40,101 nucleotides of DNA from positions 1 through 40,101 of the forward strand of contig WREP01000022.1 in NCBI GenBank assembly GCA_009779265.1, read 5' to 3'. This DNA comes from Betaproteobacteria bacterium. GTDB lineage: Bacteria; Pseudomonadota; Gammaproteobacteria; Burkholderiales; Rhodocyclaceae. The notes under the pieces were generated by a model. The model saw nothing but the letters and a program-made list of their open reading frames with translations, made no database searches and was not told the origin of the DNA. Positions within the stretch are counted from its first letter, which is position 1; the number at the start of each line of letters is the position of its first letter. This document shows positions 12,296 to 19,773 of the stretch, one piece after another. Made by a program: the position numbers and the translations under genes.

Positions 12296-13261
12296 ATGCA
12301 TAAACAATCTTTCGCCGGCAAGCTGGCGGTTTTGTCCATCGGCATGCTGGGTCTTGCGGCTTCGTTCACGGTGCAGGCCGCGCCGGCCGTGCCCGAGACC
12401 TATGAATACACTCTGGATGCCCAATTCGGCAAAAATATCGGCACACCGCTGGAGGGTATAAATCCCAGTGGGCTCACTGCCATAGGGGACGGCGCATCTT
12501 ATGAGCATAATTATGCGTGGTGGGGGCCTCCGTCTTCGCCGTATTATGGGATTGAGGAGGCGGGCTCGTTTGGGAGCACGAGTGCCTATGGCTACAATGG
12601 CAATATGGGGGTGAATGTTTCCGCTTCCGTTTTCGGCAAAGAATCCGTTTTTGCCAGTACGTCGGTGACTTACACCGCCCAGTACATCAATACGGGCGAT
12701 ATGGGGGAAAATTTCTTTTTCACCTTTGGCTTGCAGGAAGGCTACATGTTTATGGCGTACGGACCTGTTGCTTCTACCGAACTGCTGTTGAGTATCAGCA
12801 TCAATGGTCAGGTGCTTGCCCAGGACAAGACAACCCTGACTCTGGCTGAGGGCGGAGGAATCATTTGCGCCAGCGAAGATAAGGCAGACAATAAGGGAGA
12901 CAAGCTTGGCGACTACATGGACTGTGAGAATCATGACTCCTGGGGGATCTTTGCGGCCGCCCGTGACTTCAAGCTTGAGTTTGATCTGAGTCTGTTAGGC
13001 ATCGGCGCCGACGAGACCTTTACGCTCGAATACATGATTGCTGCAACGGTAATCGGCGATCCGCTTCTTCCGGATTCTTTTATTTCTGTCACGGTTGGAG
13101 ACCCGTTCTCTTCATCCTGGACGCCCTTCAGCGGCGAATTCCGCCCCGCCAAAGACAACGGCAACAACAACAATGTCCCCGAGCCGTCCAGCCTGGCCCT
13201 GCTTGGCCTGGCCTTCGCCGGCCTTGGCGTAGTCCGCCGCCGCCAGCGTAACCGCGCATGA
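12296..13261 (+). CDS. PEP-CTERM sorting domain protein 1
   Basis: The 321-residue product begins with a signal peptide (cut near ASFTVQA-AP). It ends with a PEP-CTERM domain: VPEPSS at about 294, the hydrophobic LALLGLAFAGLGVV, then RRRQRNRA. Exosortase recognises this tail, and such proteins are usually delivered to the surface in exopolysaccharide-forming bacteria. The middle has no family I recognise; it is rich in Gly, Tyr, Ser and acidic residues and has two cysteines flanking a Lys-Gly-Asp stretch. The protein at 13471 is a clear paralogue (TELLLSISING, NFFFTFGLQEG, GDYMDCE). The ATG follows a GAGGGA ribosome-binding site. The frame stays open upstream through the TTGCC array, but that part is after the promoter only in small measure and lacks a signal peptide start. 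Confidence 0.88.
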   Translation: MHKQSFAGKLAVLSIGMLGLAASFTVQAAPAVPETYEYTLDAQFGKNIGTPLEGINPSGLTAIGDGASYEHNYAWWGPPSSPYYGIEEAGSFGSTSAYGYNGNMGVNVSASVFGKESVFASTSVTYTAQYINTGDMGENFFFTFGLQEGYMFMAYGPVASTELLLSISINGQVLAQDKTTLTLAEGGGIICASEDKADNKGDKLGDYMDCENHDSWGIFAAARDFKLEFDLSLLGIGADETFTLEYMIAATVIGDPLLPDSFISVTVGDPFSSSWTPFSGEFRPAKDNGNNNNVPEPSSLALLGLAFAGLGVVRRRQRNRA

Positions 13262-13269
13262 TGCCGGCC

Positions 13270-13293
13270 ACCCGGAGGCTGGCGCTTCCGGGT
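13270..13293. terminator. Hairpin after PEP-CTERM gene 1
   Basis: ACCCGGA and TCCGGGT form a seven-base stem with a ten-base loop, nine bases after the stop codon. No T run follows, so it may only stabilise the transcript end rather than terminate. Confidence 0.35.
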
Positions 13294-13333
13294 CGTTAGC
13301 TATGATCGGAGCGGTGGCGGAGCTGGGTCTGAA

Positions 13334-13354
13334 ACTGTCGGTTTTCTTTACAGA
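13334..13354. promoter_or_regulatory. Inverted-repeat upstream element of PEP-CTERM gene 2
   Basis: This is the second copy of the element at 12061, with ends ACTGT and ACAGA and the same TCGG and TTCTTTACAG interior. It starts 82 bases before the -24 GG of the sigma54 promoter, against 180 bases in the first leader. Confidence 0.6.
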
Positions 13355-13382
13355 TACCCGCATCGCTTACGATTTCAGAAAA

Positions 13383-13395
13383 TAACCCTCTGATT
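13383..13395 (-). promoter_or_regulatory. IHF-like site upstream of PEP-CTERM gene 2
   Basis: On the minus strand AATCAGAGGGTTA fits the IHF consensus WATCAANNNNTTR with one mismatch. It occupies the same relative place as the perfect match in the first leader, between the inverted repeat and the promoter. Confidence 0.4.
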
Positions 13396-13413
13396 TATAT
13401 GGCATTTAGTTTT

Positions 13414-13430
13414 CTGGCCTGAAATTTGCT
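13414..13430 (+). promoter_or_regulatory. Sigma54 (RpoN) promoter of PEP-CTERM gene 2
   Basis: CTGGCCTGAAATTTGCT has GG (13416-13417) and GC (13428-13429) exactly ten bases apart. From the GG to the ATG is 55 bases, identical to the first leader, and the two stretches align without gaps. Confidence 0.78.
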
Positions 13431-13470
13431 GTCATGCTATTTTCGTTTTTTGACGATCAGGAGAAGAAAA

Positions 13471-14373
13471 ATGCATAAACAGCCGTTCGCAATCAAACCG
13501 ATGATTTTTGTCGGCATTCTGGGTCTTGCTTCTTCATTCACGGCACAGGCCGCGCCCGCGACCTATGGCAACTACACACTGGATGCCGAATACATCTCTG
13601 GCGCAATTGATGGCCCAAAGCAGGACGGGATGAGTGATGATCCCAATGCATCTTGGAGAGAGCTTTCTGTCTACCCGAACGGCGCGTATTATGACGTTAG
13701 CTTCAGTGGTGAGAGTAACAATAGCATGCAAACTTGGGGCTACGATGGCAATTTCGGAGTGCATGCCTTCGGTTATGGAGATTTCTTTACCAGCGCATCG
13801 GTGAATTACCACGAGATATTCACCAATACGAGCGATGTGGCGCAGAACTTCTATTTCACCTTTAGCGTGCAGGACGGCGCGTTTAACATGGATACGGGCG
13901 GCACCGGCCGTGCCGAACTGCTGTTGAGCATCAGCATCAATGGCGTTGTGGTTGCCCGCGACCAGACAACCATGACTTACTATGGCGACGACGGGAACGG
14001 TGCATATTTAGCCACCTGCGAGAGCAATGATAAGGGGGAACTTGGTGACTACATGAAATGCGAGGGTGCTGATTATTGGGGCCCCAGTGCATCCGGCCGT
14101 GATTTCACGCTTGATCTGGGTCTAATCGGCGCCGGCGAGAGCTTTGAACTCGATTACCTTATGTATGCAGAGGTCTCCAGCCTCAACGGAGGTGGGATTT
14201 GGGTCTATTCTGGCGACCCAACCGATCAGTCTTGGAAGCCGTTCAACGGTTACTTTAGAAATGACGGCAACGGCAATGGCAACAATGTCCCCGAGCCGTC
14301 CAGCATGGCCTTGCTTGGCCTCGCCTTCGCCGGTCTAGCCGTAACCCGCCGCCGCCAGCGCGCCCGTGCCTGA
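13471..14373 (+). CDS. PEP-CTERM sorting domain protein 2
   Basis: The 300-residue product starts MHKQPFAIK with a signal peptide ending near FTAQA-AP. It ends with VPEPSS at about 273, a hydrophobic segment MALLGLAFAGLAV and RRRQRARA. It is a paralogue of the upstream protein: first residues, central AELLLSISING and NFYFTFSVQDG, the paired cysteines (ATCESN, GDYMKCE) and the sorting tail all agree. The ATG follows AGGAGA; an ATG at 13426 in the same frame lies inside the promoter and is rejected. Its own promoter precedes it and a strong terminator follows. The function of the mature part is unknown; a surface or matrix role is inferred from the sorting signal. Confidence 0.88.
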   Translation: MHKQPFAIKPMIFVGILGLASSFTAQAAPATYGNYTLDAEYISGAIDGPKQDGMSDDPNASWRELSVYPNGAYYDVSFSGESNNSMQTWGYDGNFGVHAFGYGDFFTSASVNYHEIFTNTSDVAQNFYFTFSVQDGAFNMDTGGTGRAELLLSISINGVVVARDQTTMTYYGDDGNGAYLATCESNDKGELGDYMKCEGADYWGPSASGRDFTLDLGLIGAGESFELDYLMYAEVSSLNGGGIWVYSGDPTDQSWKPFNGYFRNDGNGNGNNVPEPSSMALLGLAFAGLAVTRRRQRARA

Positions 14374-14393
14374 CGCGGTTCAGCTAAAGTTGG

Positions 14394-14416
14394 AACCCCG
14401 CTGCGGCGGGGTTTTT
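14394..14416 (+). terminator. Intrinsic terminator after PEP-CTERM gene 2
   Basis: AACCCCGC and GCGGGGTT pair perfectly around the loop TGCG, and the stem runs into a T tract. It closes the PEP-CTERM gene pair, and its end meets the stop codon of the convergent gene at 14416. Confidence 0.9.
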
Positions 14417-14862
14417 CATGGGGTTTTGGTTTTGGCGGCCAGAGCGCGAATGACGCGCACGCAGTCGTGATCCGACTGGCGGTAGGCCGCCTGGATGATT
14501 TCGCCAAAGGCTTCATCCTCGCTGCCGGCGCCGTGGGTGGCGTAGGCGAAGCGCAGCAAGAGGCGGCCGGCTTCTCCTTCCTCGATGCTGATGCGCAGGC
14601 TGCCGCCGGCATGTTGGCCGGTGGGTTCAATCTCGAACCGCACCCAGTACGCCTCGGCCCAGGTGACCCGGTCGCGGATGCGGGCAGCGCCGAAATCGAG
14701 TTCGCGGATCAGGTGATCGGCATGGCGCTCAAGGATGGTGCAGGCTTCGAGGCTAGGCAGGAAGGGCAGGGGATTTTCCATGCGCTGCACGAGGCCGGCC
14801 CATGCCTGTTGGCGCGTGAGCGGCGGCGGGTCGTCGAGGGCGATCAGGTGCTCGAACTGCAT
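14416..14862 (-). CDS. SRPBCC (AtaL-like, former DUF1857) family protein
   Basis: The 148-residue protein starts MQFEHLIALDDP and continues PLTRQQAWAGLVQRMENPLPFLP, the typical opening of the AtaL-like group in the SRPBCC/Bet v1 fold. Such proteins form a small hydrophobic pocket; the ligand and role are not known. No signal peptide or membrane segment is seen. It is divergent from rsuA with 23 bases between the starts, so the two promoters must overlap the neighbouring genes or this gap. Confidence 0.75.
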   Translation of the reverse strand: MQFEHLIALDDPPPLTRQQAWAGLVQRMENPLPFLPSLEACTILERHADHLIRELDFGAARIRDRVTWAEAYWVRFEIEPTGQHAGGSLRISIEEGEAGRLLLRFAYATHGAGSEDEAFGEIIQAAYRQSDHDCVRVIRALAAKTKTP

Positions 14863-14885
14863 GGGGCAATGGTAGCATCCGGGCC

Positions 14886-15593
14886 ATGCAACTCGAACGT
14901 ATTCTGCACCGCCATGGTTTCGGCACGCGCAAGGAATGCCGCGCCCTGATCCGCGCCGGGCGGGTCGCCGTCGCCGGCCAGGTGTGCGCCGATCCTTTTG
15001 GCGAATTCGCCACTGCTGGCCTGGTATTCAGTGTCGATGGCGTCGCCTGGCCTTACCTCGAATCCGCCACGCTGATGCTGCACAAGCCGGCCGGCTACGA
15101 GTGCTCGCGCCAGCCGCGGCACCATCCCTCGGTCTTTGAGCTGCTGCCACCGCCGCTGCGCGCGCGCGGCGTGCAGCCGATTGGCCGGCTCGACGAGGAT
15201 ACGACCGGCCTCCTGCTGTTCACCGACGATGGCCAGCTCAATCACCAGCTTTCATCGGGCAAGCGTCAGGTTGCCAAGGTTTATCTGGCGACCACCAAAC
15301 ACCCGCTCGACGTCGGCCAGATCGAGCGCCTGCGCTCCGGCGTGTTGCTGGCCGATGAAAGCACGCCGATCGCGGCGGCGGCAGCGGTAATGCTCGACCC
15401 GCATCGTTTGCGTCTGACCCTGACCGAGGGCAAGTACCATCAGGTCAAGCGCATGCTGGCGGCGGTCGGTAACCGGGTCGTTGCGCTGCACCGCGAGGCG
15501 GTCGGCGGGCTGGCGCTACCCGCCGATCTGGCGCCCGGCCAGTGGCGCTGGCTGACGCCGGCCGACCTGGCTTGCCTGGGGGGGAATGGATGA
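14886..15593 (+). CDS. rsuA: 16S rRNA pseudouridine synthase RsuA
   Basis: The 235-residue protein has an N-terminal S4-type RNA-binding segment (LERILHRHGFGTRKECRALIRAGRVAV cut into the usual two helices) and the RluB/E/F/RsuA catalytic domain with the aspartate in GRLDEDTTGLLLFT. The C-terminal EGKYHQVKRMLAAVGNRV is the usual second RNA-contact motif. RsuA makes pseudouridine 516 in 16S rRNA. Related enzymes of the same family cannot be fully excluded, but length and the YECSRQ segment favour RsuA. The TGA overlaps the ATG of oxyR. Confidence 0.87.
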   Translation: MQLERILHRHGFGTRKECRALIRAGRVAVAGQVCADPFGEFATAGLVFSVDGVAWPYLESATLMLHKPAGYECSRQPRHHPSVFELLPPPLRARGVQPIGRLDEDTTGLLLFTDDGQLNHQLSSGKRQVAKVYLATTKHPLDVGQIERLRSGVLLADESTPIAAAAAVMLDPHRLRLTLTEGKYHQVKRMLAAVGNRVVALHREAVGGLALPADLAPGQWRWLTPADLACLGGNG

Positions 15594-16504
15594 CCCTGAC
15601 GGAAATGCGTTACCTCGTGGCGCTGGCGCGCGAGCGCCATTTTGGCCGGGCCGCCGATGCCTGCCGTGTCAGCCAGCCGACGCTGTCGGTGGCGATCAAG
15701 AAGGTGGAAGGGCGGATCGGCGTCGCGCTGTTCGAGCGCACAGCCAGCGATGTGCGCATCACCGCCCTCGGCGAGCGCGTCGTCGATCAGGCGCGGCGCG
15801 TGCTGGAAGAGGCGGTCAAGCTGGAAGAAATCGCCGGCGCCAGCGGCGACGCGATGAGCGGCCAGTTGCGCGTCGGCATCATCTATACCATCGCGCCCTA
15901 CCTGCTGCCGCAATTGATTCCGGCGCTCAACCGCGAGGCGCCGGCAATGCCGCTCTTCCTCAAGGAAGATTTCACGGCCAACCTGATTCCGGCGCTGAAA
16001 TCCGGCGAGCTGGACGTCATCGTCATCGCCCTGCCTTTTGCCGAACCCGGTCTGGTCGCCCAGCCGCTGTACGACGAACCTTTCCGCGTCGTGGTGCCGT
16101 GCGGCCATCCCTGGGTCGGCCGCCCGGACATTGCGGCCGACGAACTGGAAGGGCAGAACCTGCTGCTGCTTGGCCAGGGCAATTGCTTTCGCGATCAGGT
16201 GCTGGAATCCTGCCCGCGCATCGGCGATCAGGAGACGCGGACGCACACCCTCGAAGGCAGCTCGCTGGAAACCATCCGCTACATGGTCGCCAGCGGCGTT
16301 GGCGTGGCGGTGATGCCGAGCGCCGCCGCCGATCCGCTGGTCGAGCGCGAGCCGCTGGTGCGTGTGCTGCCTTTCGCCGGCCAGCCGCCGTCACGTACGG
16401 TCGGTCTGGTCTGGCGGGTGACTTATCCGCGGCCGCAGGCTATCGACGTGCTGCGCGCCGCAGTGCTGTCCTGCTCATTGCCCGGCGCCACGGCGCGGCG
16501 CTGA
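15590..16504 (+). CDS. oxyR: LysR-type peroxide-sensing regulator OxyR
   Basis: The 304-residue protein has an N-terminal winged helix-turn-helix (MRYLVALARERHFGRAADACRVSQPTLS split at the turn) and a LysR substrate-binding domain. Cys199 and Cys208 lie in GNCFRDQVLESC, the same spacing and numbering as the redox pair of E. coli OxyR, which forms a disulfide on contact with hydrogen peroxide. The ATG at 15590 overlaps the rsuA stop. OxyR normally activates catalase and peroxiredoxin genes; none is adjacent, so it acts at a distance. Its TGA touches a parS site, after which integron cassettes begin. Confidence 0.93.
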   Translation: MTLTEMRYLVALARERHFGRAADACRVSQPTLSVAIKKVEGRIGVALFERTASDVRITALGERVVDQARRVLEEAVKLEEIAGASGDAMSGQLRVGIIYTIAPYLLPQLIPALNREAPAMPLFLKEDFTANLIPALKSGELDVIVIALPFAEPGLVAQPLYDEPFRVVVPCGHPWVGRPDIAADELEGQNLLLLGQGNCFRDQVLESCPRIGDQETRTHTLEGSSLETIRYMVASGVGVAVMPSAAADPLVEREPLVRVLPFAGQPPSRTVGLVWRVTYPRPQAIDVLRAAVLSCSLPGATARR

Positions 16505-16520
16505 TGTTTCACGTGAAACG
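16505..16520. other. parS-like centromere site 2
   Basis: TGTTTCACGTGAAACG matches the parS consensus except for the last base. It starts on the base after the oxyR stop codon and lies 26 bases before the first integron core site. Confidence 0.88.
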
Positions 16521-16557
16521 TTGCGGCGGGCCGCTTATCTTGGACGTTAGGCTGGTA

Positions 16558-16776
16558 ATGATGGAACGACAATCAGTCGAAGGTATGACAGCAAATGAAC
16601 GTTTATTCCACTTCGGCCTGTTCGAAAAATTCGACGGTGCTGTTCGAACGCGAAACGTTCAAAGTGTGGTTCAAGTACTGCTTCTGGCACAGTTCTCGGA
16701 AGAGCAAGCGTTACAGACTGCAACAGCAATGATGGCAGACCTTAGCGCTATGGAATCTAAAACTACCTCTGCCTAA
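16558..16776 (+). CDS. Cassette-encoded hypothetical protein
   Basis: The frame gives 72 residues from the first of two adjacent ATG codons. I do not recognise the protein. It is soluble, without signal peptide or membrane segment, and seems helical in the second half (VQSVVQVLLLAQFSEEQALQ). The frame starts six bases after the core site and its TAA lies inside the inverse core GCCTAAC of the attC, exactly the compact arrangement of integron cassettes, which supports it as real. Codon use differs from the GC-rich neighbours. Confidence 0.7.
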   Translation: MMERQSVEGMTANERLFHFGLFEKFDGAVRTRNVQSVVQVLLLAQFSEEQALQTATAMMADLSAMESKTTSA

Positions 16777-16828
16777 CCCTTTATTCCAGCGGACTGCCTT
16801 CGGCAGCCGCCGAACCTCAACGTTAGAC
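16771..16828 (+). other. attC recombination site
   Basis: The 58-base site starts with the inverse core GCCTAAC (16771-16777) and ends with the core GTTAGAC (16822-16828), fitting RYYYAAC and GTTRRRY. Between them GCGG-A-CTGCC and GGCAG-CCGC pair around a TTC loop, leaving the A unpaired. Such an extrahelical base is the strand-selection feature of folded attC sites. Confidence 0.88.
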
Positions 16829-16835
16829 CGCACCA

Positions 16836-17273
16836 ATGTGGATCATCTATCTTTTAGTGCTTGCTGCTATCCCGGTCTGGTTCAGCCTCATGCTGGAGAA
16901 AAACCTCAGCATCATTTGTGCAGCGGCATTTGCAATCCTTGGCATACTGCTTGCCAGCGCAGTTCCAGCATTTAACGACGTTTACGCATCGATGTATGAC
17001 AACTGGGGCACAAGCACAGAATTTCCGGTTCGCGCGTTTCATTGGCCATTCTATGTTTGGCCCCTGCTCTTTCTCATGCCTTCCATTATTTTCTACACGC
17101 TGGGGCGCTTACTTCATGGGACGCGGCTCAGATTCCTGAACATCTTGGCCCTGGTTTTTTTCACCATTACCCTTGCAGTGATCCTGGACTGGCTAACAGG
17201 CTTTACTTTCTGCCATCCGTGGGGCTGTTCGGGTAATAGGGCATTCAGGTTTTTTTTGCGACTGGTTTCTTAG
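16836..17273 (+). CDS. Cassette-encoded membrane protein, 3' end probably altered
   Basis: The 145-residue frame has about four hydrophobic segments (near residues 2-17, 25-45, 68-88 and 98-118) and would be an inner-membrane protein of unknown function. It starts ATGTGGATC eight bases after the attC core GTTAGAC, as the gene of a second cassette. The frame runs 29 bases into the convergent topB end, and the last residues (after CHPWGC) look unlike the rest. The original cassette end with its attC has probably been deleted and the tail is likely a chance extension. Confidence 0.55.
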   Translation: MWIIYLLVLAAIPVWFSLMLEKNLSIICAAAFAILGILLASAVPAFNDVYASMYDNWGTSTEFPVRAFHWPFYVWPLLFLMPSIIFYTLGRLLHGTRLRFLNILALVFFTITLAVILDWLTGFTFCHPWGCSGNRAFRFFLRLVS

Positions 17274-19758
17274 CCGTCGGCGCTTTTTTCTCGAACTCGA
17301 AGCCGACCTTGCCGCCGGCCACGACCAGATAGGCGGAGAACTTGCGCCGCGTGCGGTTGGAGACGAATTCCTTCAATAGCTCGGTCTTGCCGTCGGCCAG
17401 CAGTTTGCGCATCTGCTCGGCGGCCACCGGCTGTTGCAGGATCACCTTGCCGGAGCGGAAGTCGCAGGATTTGGCCGGGCCGACCGATTTTTCGCAGACA
17501 TAGGCAGTGCCGTGCTCGAACACCGGGGCGGCGCATTTCGGGCAGGGGCCGAGGCTTTCCTGGCCGGAGAAATCGACCGGCTCCCCGGATTCTTCGCCGG
17601 CCTTGTCCTGGCCGAAGTCGAATTCCGCCTCGAACTTGTCGTTCAGCTTGATGGCGGCGGTAAAGGGGCGTCCCATCTTGTTGCGGAAGCCGGTCAGCGG
17701 CCCGATCTGCTTGTCGGTCAGCAGGGCGTCGATCTCGGCCGGCTCGTACTGACGGCCGGCGACGATTTTCCACAGGGCGTAGTCGCACTTGCCGCACTGG
17801 AATTTCTTGTAGGTTTCGCGGATTTCGCCGCCGCAGCGCGGGCAGGGGGCGGTCAGCACGCCGAAGTCGCCGGGAATGGTATCGGCTTCGAAGGTCTTGG
17901 CACGCTCGACGATGTGGCGGGTCATTTCGGCGATTTCGCGCATGAATTCGGCGCGCGTCAATTCGCCCTTCTCGATGCGGCCAAGCTTCCATTCCCATTC
18001 GCCGGTCAGTTCAGGCTGCGTCAATTCGGCGATGCCGAGGCCGTTGAGGAGCGTCATCAGCGAGAAAGCCTTGGCTGTCGGGATCAGTTCGCGGCCTTCG
18101 CGGTGCATGTACTGTTCGCCGAGCAGGTTCTCGATGATCTGGGCGCGCGTCGCCGGCGTGCCGAGGCCGCGACCGCCCATTGCCGCCTTCAGTTCCTCAT
18201 CGTCGACCATCTTGCCAGCGCCTTCCATGGCCGACAGTAGCGTCGCTTCCGAATAGCGCGGCGGCGGCTTGGTGGTGTTGGCCTTGACCGTGACCTCACT
18301 GGCGTTCACCCGTTCGTCCTTGCTCACGGCCACCAGGCTGCCTTCCTCGCCGTCCTGGGCTTCCTTGCCATGCACGGCCAGCCAGCCCGGATTGACCAGA
18401 ATCTTGCCCTCGGTCTTGAAGGGATGGCCTTCGACGCGGGTGATGCGGGTGGTGACCAGGTATTCGGCGGCCGGGTAGAAGACGGAGAGGAAGCGGCGGA
18501 CGACGAAGTCGTACAGCTTCTGCTCGGCTTCATTGAGATTTTTCGGCGCCTGCGGCGTCGGGATGATGGCGAAGTGATCGCTTACCTTCGCGTTGTTGAA
18601 GATGCGCTTGTTCGGCAGCACCCAGTTGCGCGCCAGAATCTGGTGGGCGAAGGGCGAATAACGGGCGAGCAGTACCTCGTCGTGGCCCTTGCCGGCCCCT
18701 TGGCCGGTGAGTACGGCCAGGGTTTCCTTGACCGTTGGCAGATAGTCCTCCGGCAGGCAGCGCGAGTCGGTTCGCGGGTAGGTCAGCACCTTGTGCTTTT
18801 CGTACAGCGCCTGCGCCAGCGAGAGGGTGAACTTGGCCGAGAAGCCGAAGCGGGCGTTGGCTTCGCGCTGCAAACTGGTGAGGTCGAACAAGAGGGGCGA
18901 GAGGCGGGTTTCCGGCTTGGATTCCTCGCTGACGACGCCGGGCTGCCCCTGCGTCGCGGCGCGGATCGCCTCGGCGCGCTGTTCTTCCCACAGACGGTCG
19001 GCGCGGGCGTGCTCGTCCTCTTCCTTGCCCTTGTAATTTTCGTCGAACCACTTGCCTTTATAACTGCCGGCGCGGGCGGCGAATTCGGCCTCGACTTCCC
19101 AGTAGGCGCGTGGCGTGAATTCGCGGATTTTCCTTTCGCGTTCGACGACGATAGCTAGCGTCGGCGTCTGCACGCGGCCAACGGTGGTCAGGTGGAAGCC
19201 GCCGGTCTTGGAATTGAAGGCGGTCATCGCCCGCGTGCCGTTGATGCCGACCAGCCAGTCGGATTCGGAACGGCACACGGCGGCGTCGCCAAGTCCTTGC
19301 ATCTCGTGGCCGGCGCGCAGGCGCGCGAAGCCGTCGCGGATGGCGCCCTGGGTCATGGATTGCAACCACAGGCGCTGCACTGGCTTGCCCGACTGGGCGT
19401 GCTGGGCAATGTAATTGAAGATCAGCTCGCCCTCACGGCCCGCGTCGCAGGCATTGATGAGGCCGCCGACATCCTTGCGTTTGATGAGCTTGGTTAACAG
19501 CCGGAGGCGCGTCGCGGTCTTTTCGATTGGCGACAGCGCGAAATGCGGCGGAATGACCGGCAGGTGGGCGAAGGACCACTTGCCGCGCTTGACCTCGAAT
19601 TCTTCCGGGCAAGACAGTTCGACGAGATGGCCGATGGCCGACGACAAGACGTGGCTCTCGCTCTCGAAGTAATCGTCGTGCTTGACGAAACCGCCAAGCG
19701 CCTTGGCGATGTCGGCGGCGACGGAGGGTTTTTCGGCGATGATCAGCTTTTTGCTCAT
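17245..19758 (-). CDS. topB: DNA topoisomerase III
   Basis: This 837-residue type IA topoisomerase has an N-terminal TOPRIM domain (LIIAEKPSVAADIAKAL; INACDAGREGELIF), the catalytic tyrosine in LTYPRTDSR (about residue 330) and the type IA core. A long C-terminal region has two zinc-ribbon-like segments (CPRCGGEI with CGKCDY; CPKCAAPVFEHGTAYVC) and a Lys-rich tail. It decatenates DNA by passing single strands and helps resolve replication intermediates. The ATG at 19758 opens directly with MSKKLIIAEKPS. A run of eight T on the plus strand encodes part of the terminal Lys residues, next to the cassette boundary. Confidence 0.96.
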   Translation of the reverse strand: MSKKLIIAEKPSVAADIAKALGGFVKHDDYFESESHVLSSAIGHLVELSCPEEFEVKRGKWSFAHLPVIPPHFALSPIEKTATRLRLLTKLIKRKDVGGLINACDAGREGELIFNYIAQHAQSGKPVQRLWLQSMTQGAIRDGFARLRAGHEMQGLGDAAVCRSESDWLVGINGTRAMTAFNSKTGGFHLTTVGRVQTPTLAIVVERERKIREFTPRAYWEVEAEFAARAGSYKGKWFDENYKGKEEDEHARADRLWEEQRAEAIRAATQGQPGVVSEESKPETRLSPLLFDLTSLQREANARFGFSAKFTLSLAQALYEKHKVLTYPRTDSRCLPEDYLPTVKETLAVLTGQGAGKGHDEVLLARYSPFAHQILARNWVLPNKRIFNNAKVSDHFAIIPTPQAPKNLNEAEQKLYDFVVRRFLSVFYPAAEYLVTTRITRVEGHPFKTEGKILVNPGWLAVHGKEAQDGEEGSLVAVSKDERVNASEVTVKANTTKPPPRYSEATLLSAMEGAGKMVDDEELKAAMGGRGLGTPATRAQIIENLLGEQYMHREGRELIPTAKAFSLMTLLNGLGIAELTQPELTGEWEWKLGRIEKGELTRAEFMREIAEMTRHIVERAKTFEADTIPGDFGVLTAPCPRCGGEIRETYKKFQCGKCDYALWKIVAGRQYEPAEIDALLTDKQIGPLTGFRNKMGRPFTAAIKLNDKFEAEFDFGQDKAGEESGEPVDFSGQESLGPCPKCAAPVFEHGTAYVCEKSVGPAKSCDFRSGKVILQQPVAAEQMRKLLADGKTELLKEFVSNRTRRKFSAYLVVAGGKVGFEFEKKAPTAKKPVAKKT

Positions 19759-19773
19759 GGATTTTGCCTGAAC

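Larger units (their letters stand above)
16546..17244 (+). mobile_element. Integrase-less integron cassette pair (CALIN-like)
   Basis: The element begins at a core site GTTAGGC (16546-16552, fitting GTTRRRY). It contains one complete cassette ending in a full attC (16771-16828) and a second cassette whose reading frame starts 14 bases after the recombination point. No attC is visible at the end of the second, so its 3' part seems lost next to topB; the right border is an estimate. The upstream core is preceded by a GCGGC-GGG-CCGC hairpin (about 16523-16534) but no inverse core, so it looks like half of an attC. The composition is richer in A and T than the surroundings. No integrase is present in the window. 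Confidence 0.75.
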
